Of a DNA stretch of 26,897 nt, positions 1-8,776 are shown one piece after another. This DNA is from Gallionella sp. (GTDB lineage: Bacteria; Pseudomonadota; Gammaproteobacteria; Burkholderiales; Gallionellaceae): positions 1 through 26,897 of the forward strand of contig JAUSMR010000159.1 of NCBI GenBank assembly GCA_030645955.1, read 5' to 3'. Made by a program: the position numbers and the translations under genes. The notes under the pieces are model-generated. The model was not told the origin of the DNA, did no database searches, and worked only from the letters and a program-made list of their open reading frames with translations. Numbering within the stretch: position 1 is the first letter of the stretch; each line of letters opens with the position of its first letter.

Positions 1-1559
1 CCCGGTGTCAGCAAGGGGCGCGCCGTCTCCTGGCGCGAGACCATCAAGTGCCCCAACCAAGGGGCCAGTCGGTGCCCGGCGTAGTTGCGCTGCGCCCGCA
101 GTTCAGTGGCGGTGCCCAGTGCTTCGGAGATGCGCTTGGCCGTGCGTTCGTCATTGGTTGCGAACGCAATGCGCACGTGGCAGTTGTCGAGGATCGAATG
201 GTTCTGGCCATAGGCCTTGTCGATCTGGTTCAGGGATTGCGCAATCAGGAAAGCACGCAGGCCGTAACCGGCCATGAAGGCGAGCGCCGACTCGAAGAAG
301 TCCAGACGCCCCAGTGCCGGAAACTCGTCGAGCATCAACAGCAGCTTGTGTTTGCGTGCAATGCCGTCTGAGCCGTCCAGCGATTCGGTCAGGCGTCTGC
401 CAATCTGATTCAGGATCAATCGGATCAGCGGCTTTGTGCGGCTGATGTCCGACGGTGGTACCACCAGGTACAGCGACACCGGGTGCTCCGCTGAAATCAA
501 GTCCGCGATGCGCCAGTCGCAGCGCGAGGTAACTTCGGCCACCGTCGGGTCGCGGTACAGGCCCAGGAAACTCATGGCGGTGGAGAGAACGCCGGAGCGC
601 TCGTTGTCGCTCTTATTTAGCACTTCGCGAGCTGCGGATGCGACCACAGGATGGGTGACGTCGCCCAGATGCCGTGTGGTCATCATCCGGTGCAGCGTGA
701 TCTCGAACGGGTTGGCCGGATCGGACAGGAAGTTGGCAACGCCACGCAAGGTCTTGTCGTCACCGGCGTAAAGCACATGCAGGATGGCACCGACCAGCAA
801 AGCATGCGAAGTCTTCTCCCAGTGGTTTCGCCGTTCCAGTGCGCCTTCCGGGTCAACCAGGATGTCGGCGATGTTCTGCACGTCGCGGACCTCGTGCATG
901 CCGCGCCGCACTTCAAGCAGCGGGTTGTACGCGGCAGAGCGTGCATCGGTGGGGTTGAACAGCAGACAGTGGGAGAAGCGCGAGCGCCAGCCAGCGGTCA
1001 GGGTCCAGTTCTCGCCTTTGATGTCATGGATGACGGCGGAGCCCGGCCACGACAGAAGCGTTGGCACCACCAGGCCGACACCTTTGCCTGAACGGGTTGG
1101 TGCGAAGGCCATCACATGCTCGGGGCCTTCGTGGCGAAGGTAGTCGCCGTCCTTGGTCCGTAGTCTGCCCAGGAACACGCCAGCCGGTTGGGTCAGGCCT
1201 GCGATTCGAACCTCTTCGGGCTCGGCCCACCGGGCTGAACCGTAGGTCGTGACCCGCTTCGCGAGCCGTGAGCGCCAGACAGCCATTGTGATGGCGGCTC
1301 CGGTTGCGATCAACCCGCTGGATGCCGCGATGAAGCCGCCGTGCACAAAGACATCGGGGGCATACGCGTCGAAGAAGTACCACCACTCGAACAGGTTCAA
1401 CGGGTGATAGATCGGAGTGCCGAACAGGTCGAACCAGGGCAGCCCGAGCCGCGTCTGGTAGCCCAGCGCCGCTGCCGTCCATTGTGTAGCTGTCCACACG
1501 CCGCATAAAGCAACGCAGAGCACCATCGCAATCTGTCCGAACAACACCCCCGTAGGCAT
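1..1559 (-). CDS. traG: Conjugal transfer coupling protein TraG/VirD4 (C-terminus beyond window)
   Basis: Inner-membrane ATPase that links the relaxase-DNA complex to the type IV secretion channel during conjugation. The frame is open from ATG at 1559 to the left edge, giving 519 residues; the C-terminus lies outside the window. There are hydrophobic N-terminal segments at about residues 5-20 and 75-93, then the family motif TYGSARWA (about 105-112), a Walker A APTRSGKG (153-160) and a Walker B LLLMLDEFP near residue 410. The start is supported by a strong ribosome binding site, AGGAG, seven bases before the ATG. In Tn4371-like elements this gene is followed by trb mating-pair genes, which would lie off the left edge. 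It is separated from the relaxase by the cargo. I see no frameshift in the visible part. Confidence 0.93.
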   Translation of the reverse strand, partial: MPTGVLFGQIAMVLCVALCGVWTATQWTAAALGYQTRLGLPWFDLFGTPIYHPLNLFEWWYFFDAYAPDVFVHGGFIAASSGLIATGAAITMAVWRSRLAKRVTTYGSARWAEPEEVRIAGLTQPAGVFLGRLRTKDGDYLRHEGPEHVMAFAPTRSGKGVGLVVPTLLSWPGSAVIHDIKGENWTLTAGWRSRFSHCLLFNPTDARSAAYNPLLEVRRGMHEVRDVQNIADILVDPEGALERRNHWEKTSHALLVGAILHVLYAGDDKTLRGVANFLSDPANPFEITLHRMMTTRHLGDVTHPVVASAAREVLNKSDNERSGVLSTAMSFLGLYRDPTVAEVTSRCDWRIADLISAEHPVSLYLVVPPSDISRTKPLIRLILNQIGRRLTESLDGSDGIARKHKLLLMLDEFPALGRLDFFESALAFMAGYGLRAFLIAQSLNQIDKAYGQNHSILDNCHVRIAFATNDERTAKRISEALGTATELRAQRNYAGHRLAPWLGHLMVSRQETARPLLTP

Positions 1560-2028
1560 GAACATCTCCTTCCGTATCGATTCCAAGTGCGCGCGCCACC
1601 ACAGCAGGCTTGCACGATTTTGGAATCAAGTCGCGAGTTCCCACACCCATCGGGGCGTAGCTCAGCGCAACTCATCAAAGTGAGACTGCACAACGCAAAC
1701 AGATAGTCGATGACAAAGGGATAACGCTCTAGGTCGACCGAAATGGGATTCACCCGCTTTTGTCGCCACAAGTCAAATTTCAATTTGACGTTGCTCGAAC
1801 AAAAGTGGGCTCATTTGGTCCAGATGCCTGTGCCAGTGTTTTCGATCGTAAAAACCAAATGTAGTCAAACACGTCTGACTTGGCCTCCCGGTCCTGCCGT
1901 GCAGCTCTCTCGCCCTACAGCGCCCATGACCGGTTTTCTATTCATTCAACATCACCGGTCTACCCTCTGAACACCATGCCAGCGACGCTACTTCTTTCGG
2001 CCACAGTCCACGCTCACGACAAAACGTT
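1560..2028. other. Intergenic region between cargo and traG
   Basis: 469 bases without a convincing gene. It holds the traG ribosome binding site at its left end and an AT-rich palindrome at 1772-1789. A 75-codon open frame on the plus strand (1743-1970) has no recognisable protein features and I do not count it as a gene. This is probably where cargo joins the conjugation backbone, but I found no direct repeat shared with the other junction near 23.9-24.1 kb. A traG promoter is expected here, yet no good -35/-10 pair stands out. Confidence 0.6.
1772..1789. repeat. Inverted repeat GTCAAAT-N4-ATTTGAC upstream of traG
   Basis: Perfect 7-base arms, GTCAAAT and ATTTGAC, around a 4-base centre. 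It lies about 215 bases upstream of the traG start. The symmetry suggests an operator for a dimeric repressor or a small hairpin. There is no T-tract to make it a clear terminator. Its function is unknown. Confidence 0.5.
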
Positions 2029-3174
2029 TCAACGCATCAAGACACCCTGATGGCCCATGATCGAGGGATCGACAAACGTTGGCCCTGCATGGGATTGTGG
2101 TGAATATTTGATAGCAAGGTCATCCACTTTGTAGTCCCCCATACTTTCCAGAGCTTGAATATAGGTTTCCCGGGTCAGGTTACGTCCAGCACGGGTAAGT
2201 GCCTCCACCACAATACGGCCGGTCACATAGCCTTCCAGAGCCTCATAGCTCAAATTTGGACTGACGCCGTTTTGGCCCATCTCCGATCGGTACCTGCGCG
2301 ACAAGCGCGATACGCCAGACCCAGGGTTGGGCATGATTTGCATAACGGCAATTCCACGGGCATCTTCACCCAATAGCTCACTAAGTTTGGCTGGTGAGGT
2401 TACAGAAAGAACCCAAGGTGTTGGGATCGATTTCCCTGTTATTTTTCGATAACCTTTTACGACTTCTGCTACCGTAGCTGATGCTGAAAACATAATTACG
2501 GCTTGCGGATGTGCCGAAGCCAATGGCTCCACAATGTCGGTGATCTTCCAATCTTTTGCGGGATGAGCTACAAGGGCAACCAGCTGAACCCTTTTGTCTT
2601 TTACAGAAAGTTGCGTAGCCGCCAAAACATTCCTGCCGAAACTATTATTCTGGTAAACAACAGCGACCCGTGTGATACCTACAGTTTCGAGATGTTCAAT
2701 CATCTTTTGTATTTCAGCGCTGTAACTCGCGCGGGTGTGAAACAAGTAGCGGTTGAATCCACGCACCGATTCAGAACCCGTCAAGGTCCCCACTGTGGGC
2801 AACCTGAACTCCTCTAACAATGGCATTGCTGCTTCGGTGATAGCCGTTCCTCCAATACACAGCAAACCAAGCACGTCACTCTTCTGACCAAAGCGTTCTA
2901 TATTGGCAACCGCCGTCGCTGTCACATAGTTATCCTCCAAGCGAATCACTTCGAGCTGACGACCGTGTACGCCCCCTTTGGCATTGACCCACTGAAAATA
3001 TTTCAGCATCCCTTCGCTGTATCCTGTGTAGAGCGGGCCCCAAACACTGTCAAGACCAATCGTTTCGCCGAACACCACCTTAGTGTCAGTAACCCCTGGG
3101 CTGGCGGCCAAGGCGATCTGGCAAAACCAGGCTAATACAAAAAATGGAAGTTTCCGGCGTAAGTTAGCGATCAA
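2029..3174 (-). CDS. Periplasmic substrate-binding protein, branched-chain amino acid type (Peripla_BP_6)
   Basis: 381-residue exported receptor of the Leu/Ile/Val-binding family. A signal peptide covers about residues 1-23 (ends QIALAA), and the mature protein begins with the family-typical segment VTDTKVVFGETIGL. Also typical are the NAKGGVHGRQLEV segment near residue 65 and a central TRVAVVYQNNSFGR segment. The start codon is TTG, chosen because a clear AGGAG lies seven bases upstream and the signal peptide begins immediately. No permease or ATPase gene adjoins it. It follows an amino-acid-type binding protein by 50 bases at the distal end of the cargo, so it may feed the Liv-type permease at 13-15.7 kb or act in sensing. 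The ligand cannot be read from the sequence. Confidence 0.85.
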   Translation of the reverse strand: MIANLRRKLPFFVLAWFCQIALAASPGVTDTKVVFGETIGLDSVWGPLYTGYSEGMLKYFQWVNAKGGVHGRQLEVIRLEDNYVTATAVANIERFGQKSDVLGLLCIGGTAITEAAMPLLEEFRLPTVGTLTGSESVRGFNRYLFHTRASYSAEIQKMIEHLETVGITRVAVVYQNNSFGRNVLAATQLSVKDKRVQLVALVAHPAKDWKITDIVEPLASAHPQAVIMFSASATVAEVVKGYRKITGKSIPTPWVLSVTSPAKLSELLGEDARGIAVMQIMPNPGSGVSRLSRRYRSEMGQNGVSPNLSYEALEGYVTGRIVVEALTRAGRNLTRETYIQALESMGDYKVDDLAIKYSPQSHAGPTFVDPSIMGHQGVLMR

Positions 3175-3224
3175 GATCTATCTCCTTTTTAGACAACTCG
3201 CGAAGACGCCGCGCGGGACGGCGA

Positions 3225-4064
3225 TCATGGCAACGCGGATATGTGCAATCCAACCGCCTGCAAGAGCTTGCGATACATGCCATCGACCTTTGTGGATGCC
3301 AGGCCCTGGTTGAATGCATGCAGAAGTTGGCTCTGCTGTTTATGCGTTTTGTTAGACGCCAGGAAAAAGTCTTTGGTCTCCAGCGCCGGGGTTTTCCACT
3401 CCACCTGATTTTTCAACTCATCACCGGTCCCCAGGGGGCGATTGATGATGTACTCGCCCGCCACCCGGGCACCAAAAGTGAGGTCAACCCTTCCCTTGGC
3501 CAGCATGCGCAGACTGCCCACCAAGTCCACAGTGGGTTCAAAGCGCAGCTTCTTGTTCTCCAGTATCGGAGAGATGTAGCTGCCACGCTCGACACCAATG
3601 ACCAAAGACTGTAGTGATGAACTTTGCCCGAGGTCATGGGTAACGCCAACTCTGCCGAACAAACCCAACTCCATTGAAGCAATGGGGTGTGAATAGATGT
3701 AAACCACATCCCGCGTCGAGTTGCGCCACAGCCCCAGAATGCCGCATTCGCCACGCTCAGCTTCCATGATTACACGCGTCCATGGCAAAAAAACGATCTG
3801 CACCTCATAGCCGCTACGCCGAAAGGCCTCGGTGGCAATTTTCACCACCGCACCATTGTCTGGCAGTGCCACACTGTTATATGGCGGAAATTCAGACACG
3901 CACAGGCGCACCGACGGACTTGAGGTAGCACACAGCGCACTCAACGGGAGGCAACACGCCAGCAGTAACAGGACGTACCAGAGCCAGGCGCCATACTGTG
4001 ACCGAAGATCGGGTTGTGTGTAGGTCATGAGGCCCGGCATCATTCTCTCTGTAGCAATGGGCAT
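3225..4064 (-). CDS. Periplasmic solute-binding protein, family 3 (SBP_bac_3)
   Basis: 279 residues as the longest frame. A hydrophobic signal segment lies at about residues 27-46 (WYVLLLLACCLPLSALCA) and is followed by a type-3 binding fold: VRLCVSEFPPYNS, then GAVVKIATEAFRRSGYEV, and a C-terminal helical region. These proteins usually bind amino acids or small organic acids. The start is uncertain: methionines at residues 1, 8, 9 and 13 are possible, and none has a good ribosome binding site (a purine run, AGAGAGA, precedes residue 8). It has no partner permease nearby. It lies 47 bases after the aldehyde dehydrogenase gene and 50 before the next binding protein, so it is probably the penultimate gene of the cargo operon. 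Ligand unknown. Confidence 0.8.
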   Translation of the reverse strand: MPIATERMMPGLMTYTQPDLRSQYGAWLWYVLLLLACCLPLSALCATSSPSVRLCVSEFPPYNSVALPDNGAVVKIATEAFRRSGYEVQIVFLPWTRVIMEAERGECGILGLWRNSTRDVVYIYSHPIASMELGLFGRVGVTHDLGQSSSLQSLVIGVERGSYISPILENKKLRFEPTVDLVGSLRMLAKGRVDLTFGARVAGEYIINRPLGTGDELKNQVEWKTPALETKDFFLASNKTHKQQSQLLHAFNQGLASTKVDGMYRKLLQAVGLHISALP

Positions 4065-4111
4065 TCGAAATTGTCAGACTTCTATGGTGGGCATAGAGTC
4101 AAACGCAAGCT

Positions 4112-5566
4112 TCACAGACCACCAAAACAAAGGTATTTGAGTTCCAGATACTCATCAATTCCGTGTCGCGAGCCTTCGCGGCCGATGCCAGACTCCTTGA
4201 TGCCCCCGAAGGGCGCTACCTCGTTTGAAATGAGACCCTCATTAATTCCAACCATACCGTATTCGAGCCGCTCTGCGATGCGCCACACACGGCCAATATC
4301 GCGAGAGTAAAAATACGAAGCCAACCCATAGCATGTGTCGTTGGCCATCTGTACTGCTTCTTCATCAGTCTTGAATCGAAACAGGGGTGCCACCGGCCCG
4401 AATATCTCTTCCTGAGCTACCTTCATGGCGGGAGTGACGTCTGCCAGTACCGTCGGCGCGTAAAAATTGCCCCCACGACCATGACGACTGCCTCCCAGAA
4501 GCACCTTTGCACCTTTGGTGATTGCGTCGGCAACCAAGAGTTCCACCTTGACCACGGCGGCCTCATTGATCAGCGGTCCGATCTGAGTGTCGGTCTCAAG
4601 ACCATCACCTACCTTCATCGCCGCCACGGCGTCCACTAGTTTGGCCGCAAAGGCGTCGTAGACACCCTCATGGATCAGCAGGCGGTTGGTGCAAACGCAG
4701 GTTTGACCCGCATTGCGGTACTTGGACGCGAGGGCGCCACGCACCGCCGCGTCGAGATCGGCGTCGTCAAAGACGATAAATGGCGCGTTGCCACCCAGCT
4801 CCAGAGAAACACGCTTAAGAGTGTCAGTACACTGCACCATCAAACGCTTGCCGATGGGGGTTGAACCAGTAAACGAGAGCTTTCTGACTATGGGGCTGGC
4901 CGTCAGCGTTCCGCCAACCAGGGCTGGCCGCGCGGTGGTGACAACGTTCAGCACACCAGCCGGGATACCGGCGCGGCTCGCCAGTTCAGCCAACGCCAGG
5001 GCGCACAGCGGGGTCGCCTCAGCAGGCTTGACCACCGAAGTGCAACCAGCGGCTAGAGCCGGACCCACCTTACGTGTGATCATCGCGATGGGGAAATTCC
5101 ACGGTGTGATGGCGGCAGTCACACCCACTCCCTGCTTGATCACTACGAGTCGCTTGTCCGCAGTGGGCGCCGGAATCACCTCGCCGTAAACGCGTTTGCC
5201 CTCCTCGGCAAACCATTCAATGAAAGAGGCTCCATAAGCCACTTCACCACGTGCCTCGCTCAGCGGTTTCCCCTGCTCCAACGTCATCAGCAAAGCAAGG
5301 TCATCTTGGTTCACCAGGATCAGGTCATACCAGCAGCGTAGCAAAGCCGCTCGCTCCTTGGCCGTCTTGCTCCGCCAGCCGGGCAGAGCAGCGTCGGCGG
5401 CAGCGATGGCGCGTATGGTTTCCGCGGCCCCTAGATCTGGTACACGGGCGATTTCTGTACCAGTGGAGGGGTTGTGAATCGGGTGAGTTGCACCGTCATC
5501 GGCACCAATCCACGCGCCGTCGATGAAAGCGCGGGTTTTCAAAAGAGACTTGTCTTTAAGTTTCAT
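4112..5566 (-). CDS. gabD: Succinate-semialdehyde dehydrogenase, GabD-like
   Basis: Cytoplasmic NAD(P)-dependent aldehyde dehydrogenase of 484 residues, the usual GabD length. From memory it resembles E. coli GabD along its whole length, including TAKERA (about 68-73), LMTLEQGKPL (about 93-102), FIEWFAEEGKR (about 115-125) and NAGQTCVC around the catalytic cysteine. Catalytic residues are in place: N157 (PWNF), K180, E256 (LELGG) and C290. The expected reaction is succinate semialdehyde to succinate, the last step from gamma-butyrolactone or 4-hydroxybutyrate to the TCA cycle, corresponding to BlcA/AttK. It is separated from the dehydrogenase and lactonase genes by the exporter-like module. 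The gap from the HupE-like gene is 90 bases and the ribosome binding site is weak, so a local promoter is possible. Substrate preference among GabD relatives (e.g. glutarate semialdehyde) cannot be settled by eye. Confidence 0.93.
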   Translation of the reverse strand: MKLKDKSLLKTRAFIDGAWIGADDGATHPIHNPSTGTEIARVPDLGAAETIRAIAAADAALPGWRSKTAKERAALLRCWYDLILVNQDDLALLMTLEQGKPLSEARGEVAYGASFIEWFAEEGKRVYGEVIPAPTADKRLVVIKQGVGVTAAITPWNFPIAMITRKVGPALAAGCTSVVKPAEATPLCALALAELASRAGIPAGVLNVVTTARPALVGGTLTASPIVRKLSFTGSTPIGKRLMVQCTDTLKRVSLELGGNAPFIVFDDADLDAAVRGALASKYRNAGQTCVCTNRLLIHEGVYDAFAAKLVDAVAAMKVGDGLETDTQIGPLINEAAVVKVELLVADAITKGAKVLLGGSRHGRGGNFYAPTVLADVTPAMKVAQEEIFGPVAPLFRFKTDEEAVQMANDTCYGLASYFYSRDIGRVWRIAERLEYGMVGINEGLISNEVAPFGGIKESGIGREGSRHGIDEYLELKYLCFGGL

Positions 5567-5656
5567 AATTTGTTATTCCAATAATGTGAGGCATCAGTCA
5601 CTGCTCTTTACGGGGTGTCTAGTTGTAGTCATTCCGCGTTACTCGACGTTCGCTCT

Positions 5657-6763
5657 TCAAGTCAATTGCATTCTTTGTACGAGCCACACCAACCCCATTC
5701 CGCCGATACCGACCGATAGCCATCGCTCAATACGAGGTCCTTTACTGTGACGGGCCAACCAGGCCAACGCGGGGGTCAGTAACAATACTGCCAGCGCCTG
5801 GCCCATCTCGACGCCGAGATTGAACCCAAGTAGCGCGCGCGCCAGGAACCAGCTGCTAAGGTGCAATTCAGTCAGCGCTTCAGAAAAAGCTAGGCCGTGT
5901 ATGAGACCGAAGGCAAAGGTCAGAGAATATCGACGCGAGGACACCTTGCTTTTTCGCAGGTTTTCTATCGCGACCCACATGATCGAGACGGCAATTGCCG
6001 GTTCGACCCAGTTTCCGGAAACATGGGCCAAGCCTAGTGTCGCCGCTGCCAAACTCACGCTGTGCGCTGCAGTGAATGCGGTGACCGTGATTAGCAGAGA
6101 ACGCAAACAACGGCTTCCCAACAGCAGTGCGGCGAGGAACAGCAGGTGATCTAGACCAGTGATGATGTGTTCTATGCCTAATTGAAAAAAGCTACCGAAG
6201 CTCGAGGGAGGAACTAGGCCAAAGTCAACACGTGCTTGCGGATTCGCACGATCGAGAATATATTCCTGACGGTTGATGGAGACACCATCGGGGCTAGATT
6301 GCATCACATTTTTCGACTCCGTAGACCGACTGATGCTGACGATACTGCGGTATTGTTCGCCGAACAATTGGCTCAGGGTGTCGTGCAACACCAGCACTCC
6401 TGGTGGGTGGGCGCACTGCCAATCAAGCAGAATATTCACTCGATCATCGCCGCGCTGGGGGTCCTGCAGACGAGTGCGTTTGATGCGACAGGGGGTGTCA
6501 TCTACGGTGAGCTGCAGATGGGTCTGCACGATCGCAGAAACTTGCTGTGCAGCGATTTGATCTCCGGCGGCTCCACGTAGTACCAGTTGGGCAGATTCAC
6601 CGATCTCGGAAGGCACCAGAGCTAGCGCATAGTGAGCTTCGTCGCCAACAAATTCCATTCGTGCCAGGCCTGTAGTGCTCGTGTGAGCCTGTGCCGATAG
6701 AAAGACCAAAAACAAGCTCGCACCAACCAAGCAACGGCCCATAAGTTGACCTATTCGGGTCAT
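5657..6763 (-). CDS. HupE/UreJ-like membrane protein with N-terminal exported domain
   Basis: 368 residues. A signal peptide (about 1-26, ending SAQA) leads to a roughly 165-residue extracytoplasmic domain. Then comes a multi-span HupE/UreJ_2-type membrane domain starting at the hallmark GIEHIITGLDHLLFL, with TAFTAAHSVSLAAA and FAFGLIHGLAFSEAL following. The histidines in these helices are typical of the family; relatives have been linked to nickel or cobalt uptake, but the role of this longer two-domain form is not settled. Its start overlaps the preceding gene's stop by four bases (ATGA), so it is translationally coupled to the ABC-2/GldG-like genes. No hydrogenase or urease gene is present, which argues against the classical role. 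Confidence 0.85.
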   Translation of the reverse strand: MTRIGQLMGRCLVGASLFLVFLSAQAHTSTTGLARMEFVGDEAHYALALVPSEIGESAQLVLRGAAGDQIAAQQVSAIVQTHLQLTVDDTPCRIKRTRLQDPQRGDDRVNILLDWQCAHPPGVLVLHDTLSQLFGEQYRSIVSISRSTESKNVMQSSPDGVSINRQEYILDRANPQARVDFGLVPPSSFGSFFQLGIEHIITGLDHLLFLAALLLGSRCLRSLLITVTAFTAAHSVSLAAATLGLAHVSGNWVEPAIAVSIMWVAIENLRKSKVSSRRYSLTFAFGLIHGLAFSEALTELHLSSWFLARALLGFNLGVEMGQALAVLLLTPALAWLARHSKGPRIERWLSVGIGGMGLVWLVQRMQLT

Positions 6764-7290
6764 CGTGGCTCTCCTAAAACTACCTGCATCCAGGCATCAA
6801 ACACATAAGAAGGCATCAGATGTACAGTTGCCCGTCCTGCGCTTGAAATCCGTGCATAGCGCGCCATACCCATTGGGTTGGCAGTTCCGAATGTCGCTTC
6901 AAAGGTTTGACCGTCAACAGACCGTACCAGGACCTTAAGCGTCGATTCAAACATGCCAAACTCGGGCAGCTCAACTTCAAAACTGCGCTGGGGTACGCTG
7001 TTTTGAAACAAACGAAGTCCAGCTTCAATGGCCGTACTAGCGTTTGAGTTGTTGGTGACAACAGCACCCGAGGTGAGAAGCCATTTGTCATCCGCATCTC
7101 GCGTAAAACTTCGCGAGCTACCGTTGGATGTAACACTCACCGCACTCACGGCAGAGATCGCTAAATGTTTCATCAGGCCATCGGCCGTATGGTCAATCAA
7201 CGACGGCCCGCGGTCAGGCCCGTGTAGCGCCAAGAAAAGCAATATCGTCACTGCTAACGCTGACATTAGCATCCATAGCCAGCGCGTCAT
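6760..7290 (-). CDS. Membrane-anchored DUF4340-like protein
   Basis: 176 residues with one N-terminal membrane segment (about 5-22) and an extracytoplasmic domain with features of DUF4340: a conserved tryptophan in a DDKWLLT stretch and a later FEVELPEFGM-like strand. I chose ATG at 7290 because it overlaps the GldG-like stop as ATGA; the frame stays open to 7458 but that part lies inside the upstream gene. The stop again overlaps the next start by four bases. DUF4340 proteins commonly accompany GldG-like auxiliaries and ABC-2 transporters. The family match is by resemblance only and is the least certain in this module. Confidence 0.7.
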   Translation of the reverse strand: MTRWLWMLMSALAVTILLFLALHGPDRGPSLIDHTADGLMKHLAISAVSAVSVTSNGSSRSFTRDADDKWLLTSGAVVTNNSNASTAIEAGLRLFQNSVPQRSFEVELPEFGMFESTLKVLVRSVDGQTFEATFGTANPMGMARYARISSAGRATVHLMPSYVFDAWMQVVLGEPR

Positions 7291-8771
7291 TGCCGCCTCC
7301 GCCACCACACCACTACACCAGCCAATCCGCATAAGCCTGGTAGCACCAGCACACACAGCAGGAAGACAATGTACATCTGAGAATTGGTCATCACAACCGC
7401 AGGTAATACTTCCACTGACGGCTTGACCGCTGGGCCACGTGGCTCGCCACGCAACCAAGCTGTCAACCCCAAGACCAAATCGGCATTGGCTAGATACGGG
7501 TAGAAAGAATTGCTGGCAAAGTCGGCATCGCCCACAATCGCCAAGCGAAATGGCTTCCCCGTACCGGCTAACCGACCTTCACTGGCTATCGCCAAAGGAC
7601 GCGCGCTGGGCACTAGCGCGGAAGCATCCAGGTGAACCAACTGGTCACGCGATGTCAACGTGGACTTCGCGCTACTGGCAAACAATACGCTGGATTTGAC
7701 GCCGGTAGCCGCTACGATATGCACAGGCCTTACCCCGGGGAAGAAGGACAGTGCAAGATCTCCTGTGCTGGAGTGGTCTGCATATTTTTCCACCGCGACC
7801 ATTTGATTGTCTGTAAAGTAGTGACTGACCGGATCGACCACGACGCCACTGTCCACACGTACGCCCGCTTGCGCCAGCAAGGTGTTTAACTCAGCACCTA
7901 TTACATAGTCCGGCTCTAGCAGCATCAACAGGTTCCCGCCTTCGGTCAAGTAGCGCACTAACACGGAAACCTCTGGCGGCGACAGAGCCGTCCTCGGGTT
8001 GGCTTCCACCAACATGGCGCAGTCAGCGGGAACGCCTTCTCCATCTCCAGACTTTCCGGTTGCCAACGACAACTTTCGAACCGGATAGCCCAACTTCTCC
8101 AATGCACGGCGTAAACGACCCAGGCCATGCTGAGTCATGTCGACAAGCCCTTCCCCGGCCGCATCGTGATGGTGCCCACCGGCTCCCTCGAAGTGGGTGT
8201 GGAACTCAAAGTTGTCGATGTCGTACTCACCGTGTCCCGTCAGGAAGCAGACCAGCCGCTTGTCGCCTCTTAGTAAGCGTAACAAACCAAGGGCCATCTC
8301 GCGATCTTCGGTCGTAGCCACCTCGATGCGTTGCCCGCCCGCGATCATCAGAGCCACGTTGTACAAGCGCATCCCATACTGATTGGCCAGCGCTGGTTGC
8401 TGATCAGGATCAATCGTACGAACTTTCAAATGTGGCGTCACCTTGCCCATGATCTCCACCATTTGTTTTGCCGCAAGACCCGCTGGGTTCTGCGCCTGAT
8501 AGAAATAGATCAAGTCCACATCCTGCTTCAAGTTTTGAAGAACTTTCAAGCTCTCGGGTGCCAACGTGAAAGCTTCCTCGTGTGTCACATCGAAATGCTG
8601 ATCATTGCGATACGACACCACATTAGCCAGCACAGCCACTATCAGCGCGAGCAACATGCCAAACAGTTGAACTGGCATTCGCCAGTGCCGCCCTCCAATC
8701 GGGGCATGCAGACCTGCCACAAACAGCACACCAAGGACAACAACAACAACTAAGTTAATCAATAGTGTCAT
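7287..8771 (-). CDS. GldG-like ABC transporter auxiliary protein
   Basis: 494-residue membrane protein: two N-terminal membrane segments (about 5-20 and 32-52), a large extracytoplasmic domain and a C-terminal segment (about 467-488) followed by a basic tail, WWRRRQ. After the second segment comes HFDVTHEEAFTLAPES, the arrangement typical of GldG/ABC_transp_aux proteins, and further on CFLTGHGEYD, which lies in the GATase-like fold of that family. It sits 5 bases after the permease gene and overlaps the DUF4340-like gene by four bases. In gliding Bacteroidetes GldG works with GldF and GldA; in Proteobacteria the role of these modules is poorly known. A histidine-rich stretch near residue 200 (EGAGGHHHDAAGEG) is unusual and might bind metal. 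Confidence 0.85.
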   Translation of the reverse strand: MTLLINLVVVVVLGVLFVAGLHAPIGGRHWRMPVQLFGMLLALIVAVLANVVSYRNDQHFDVTHEEAFTLAPESLKVLQNLKQDVDLIYFYQAQNPAGLAAKQMVEIMGKVTPHLKVRTIDPDQQPALANQYGMRLYNVALMIAGGQRIEVATTEDREMALGLLRLLRGDKRLVCFLTGHGEYDIDNFEFHTHFEGAGGHHHDAAGEGLVDMTQHGLGRLRRALEKLGYPVRKLSLATGKSGDGEGVPADCAMLVEANPRTALSPPEVSVLVRYLTEGGNLLMLLEPDYVIGAELNTLLAQAGVRVDSGVVVDPVSHYFTDNQMVAVEKYADHSSTGDLALSFFPGVRPVHIVAATGVKSSVLFASSAKSTLTSRDQLVHLDASALVPSARPLAIASEGRLAGTGKPFRLAIVGDADFASNSFYPYLANADLVLGLTAWLRGEPRGPAVKPSVEVLPAVVMTNSQMYIVFLLCVLVLPGLCGLAGVVVWWRRRQ

Positions 8772-8776
8772 GATGA

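Noticed and set aside
1024..1650. 208-codon minus-strand open frame overlapping the start of traG
   Set aside because: It is in another frame from the traG sequence, which carries clear coupling-protein motifs and a strong ribosome binding site. The translation is arginine-rich with no protein-like pattern, as expected for a shadow in GC-rich DNA.
1743..1970. 75-codon plus-strand open frame in the traG-cargo interval
   Set aside because: No ribosome binding site of note, no recognisable motif, and it is opposite to every supported gene in the window.
5657..6763. Hydrogenase or urease accessory role for the HupE-like protein
   Set aside because: No hydrogenase or urease gene is present, and the protein has a large extra exported domain and is coupled to an ABC-2 module.
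7291..7458. Longer N-terminus for the DUF4340-like protein
   Set aside because: It overlaps the GldG-like coding sequence. The ATG at 7290 gives an ATGA overlap and places the membrane segment at the N-terminus.
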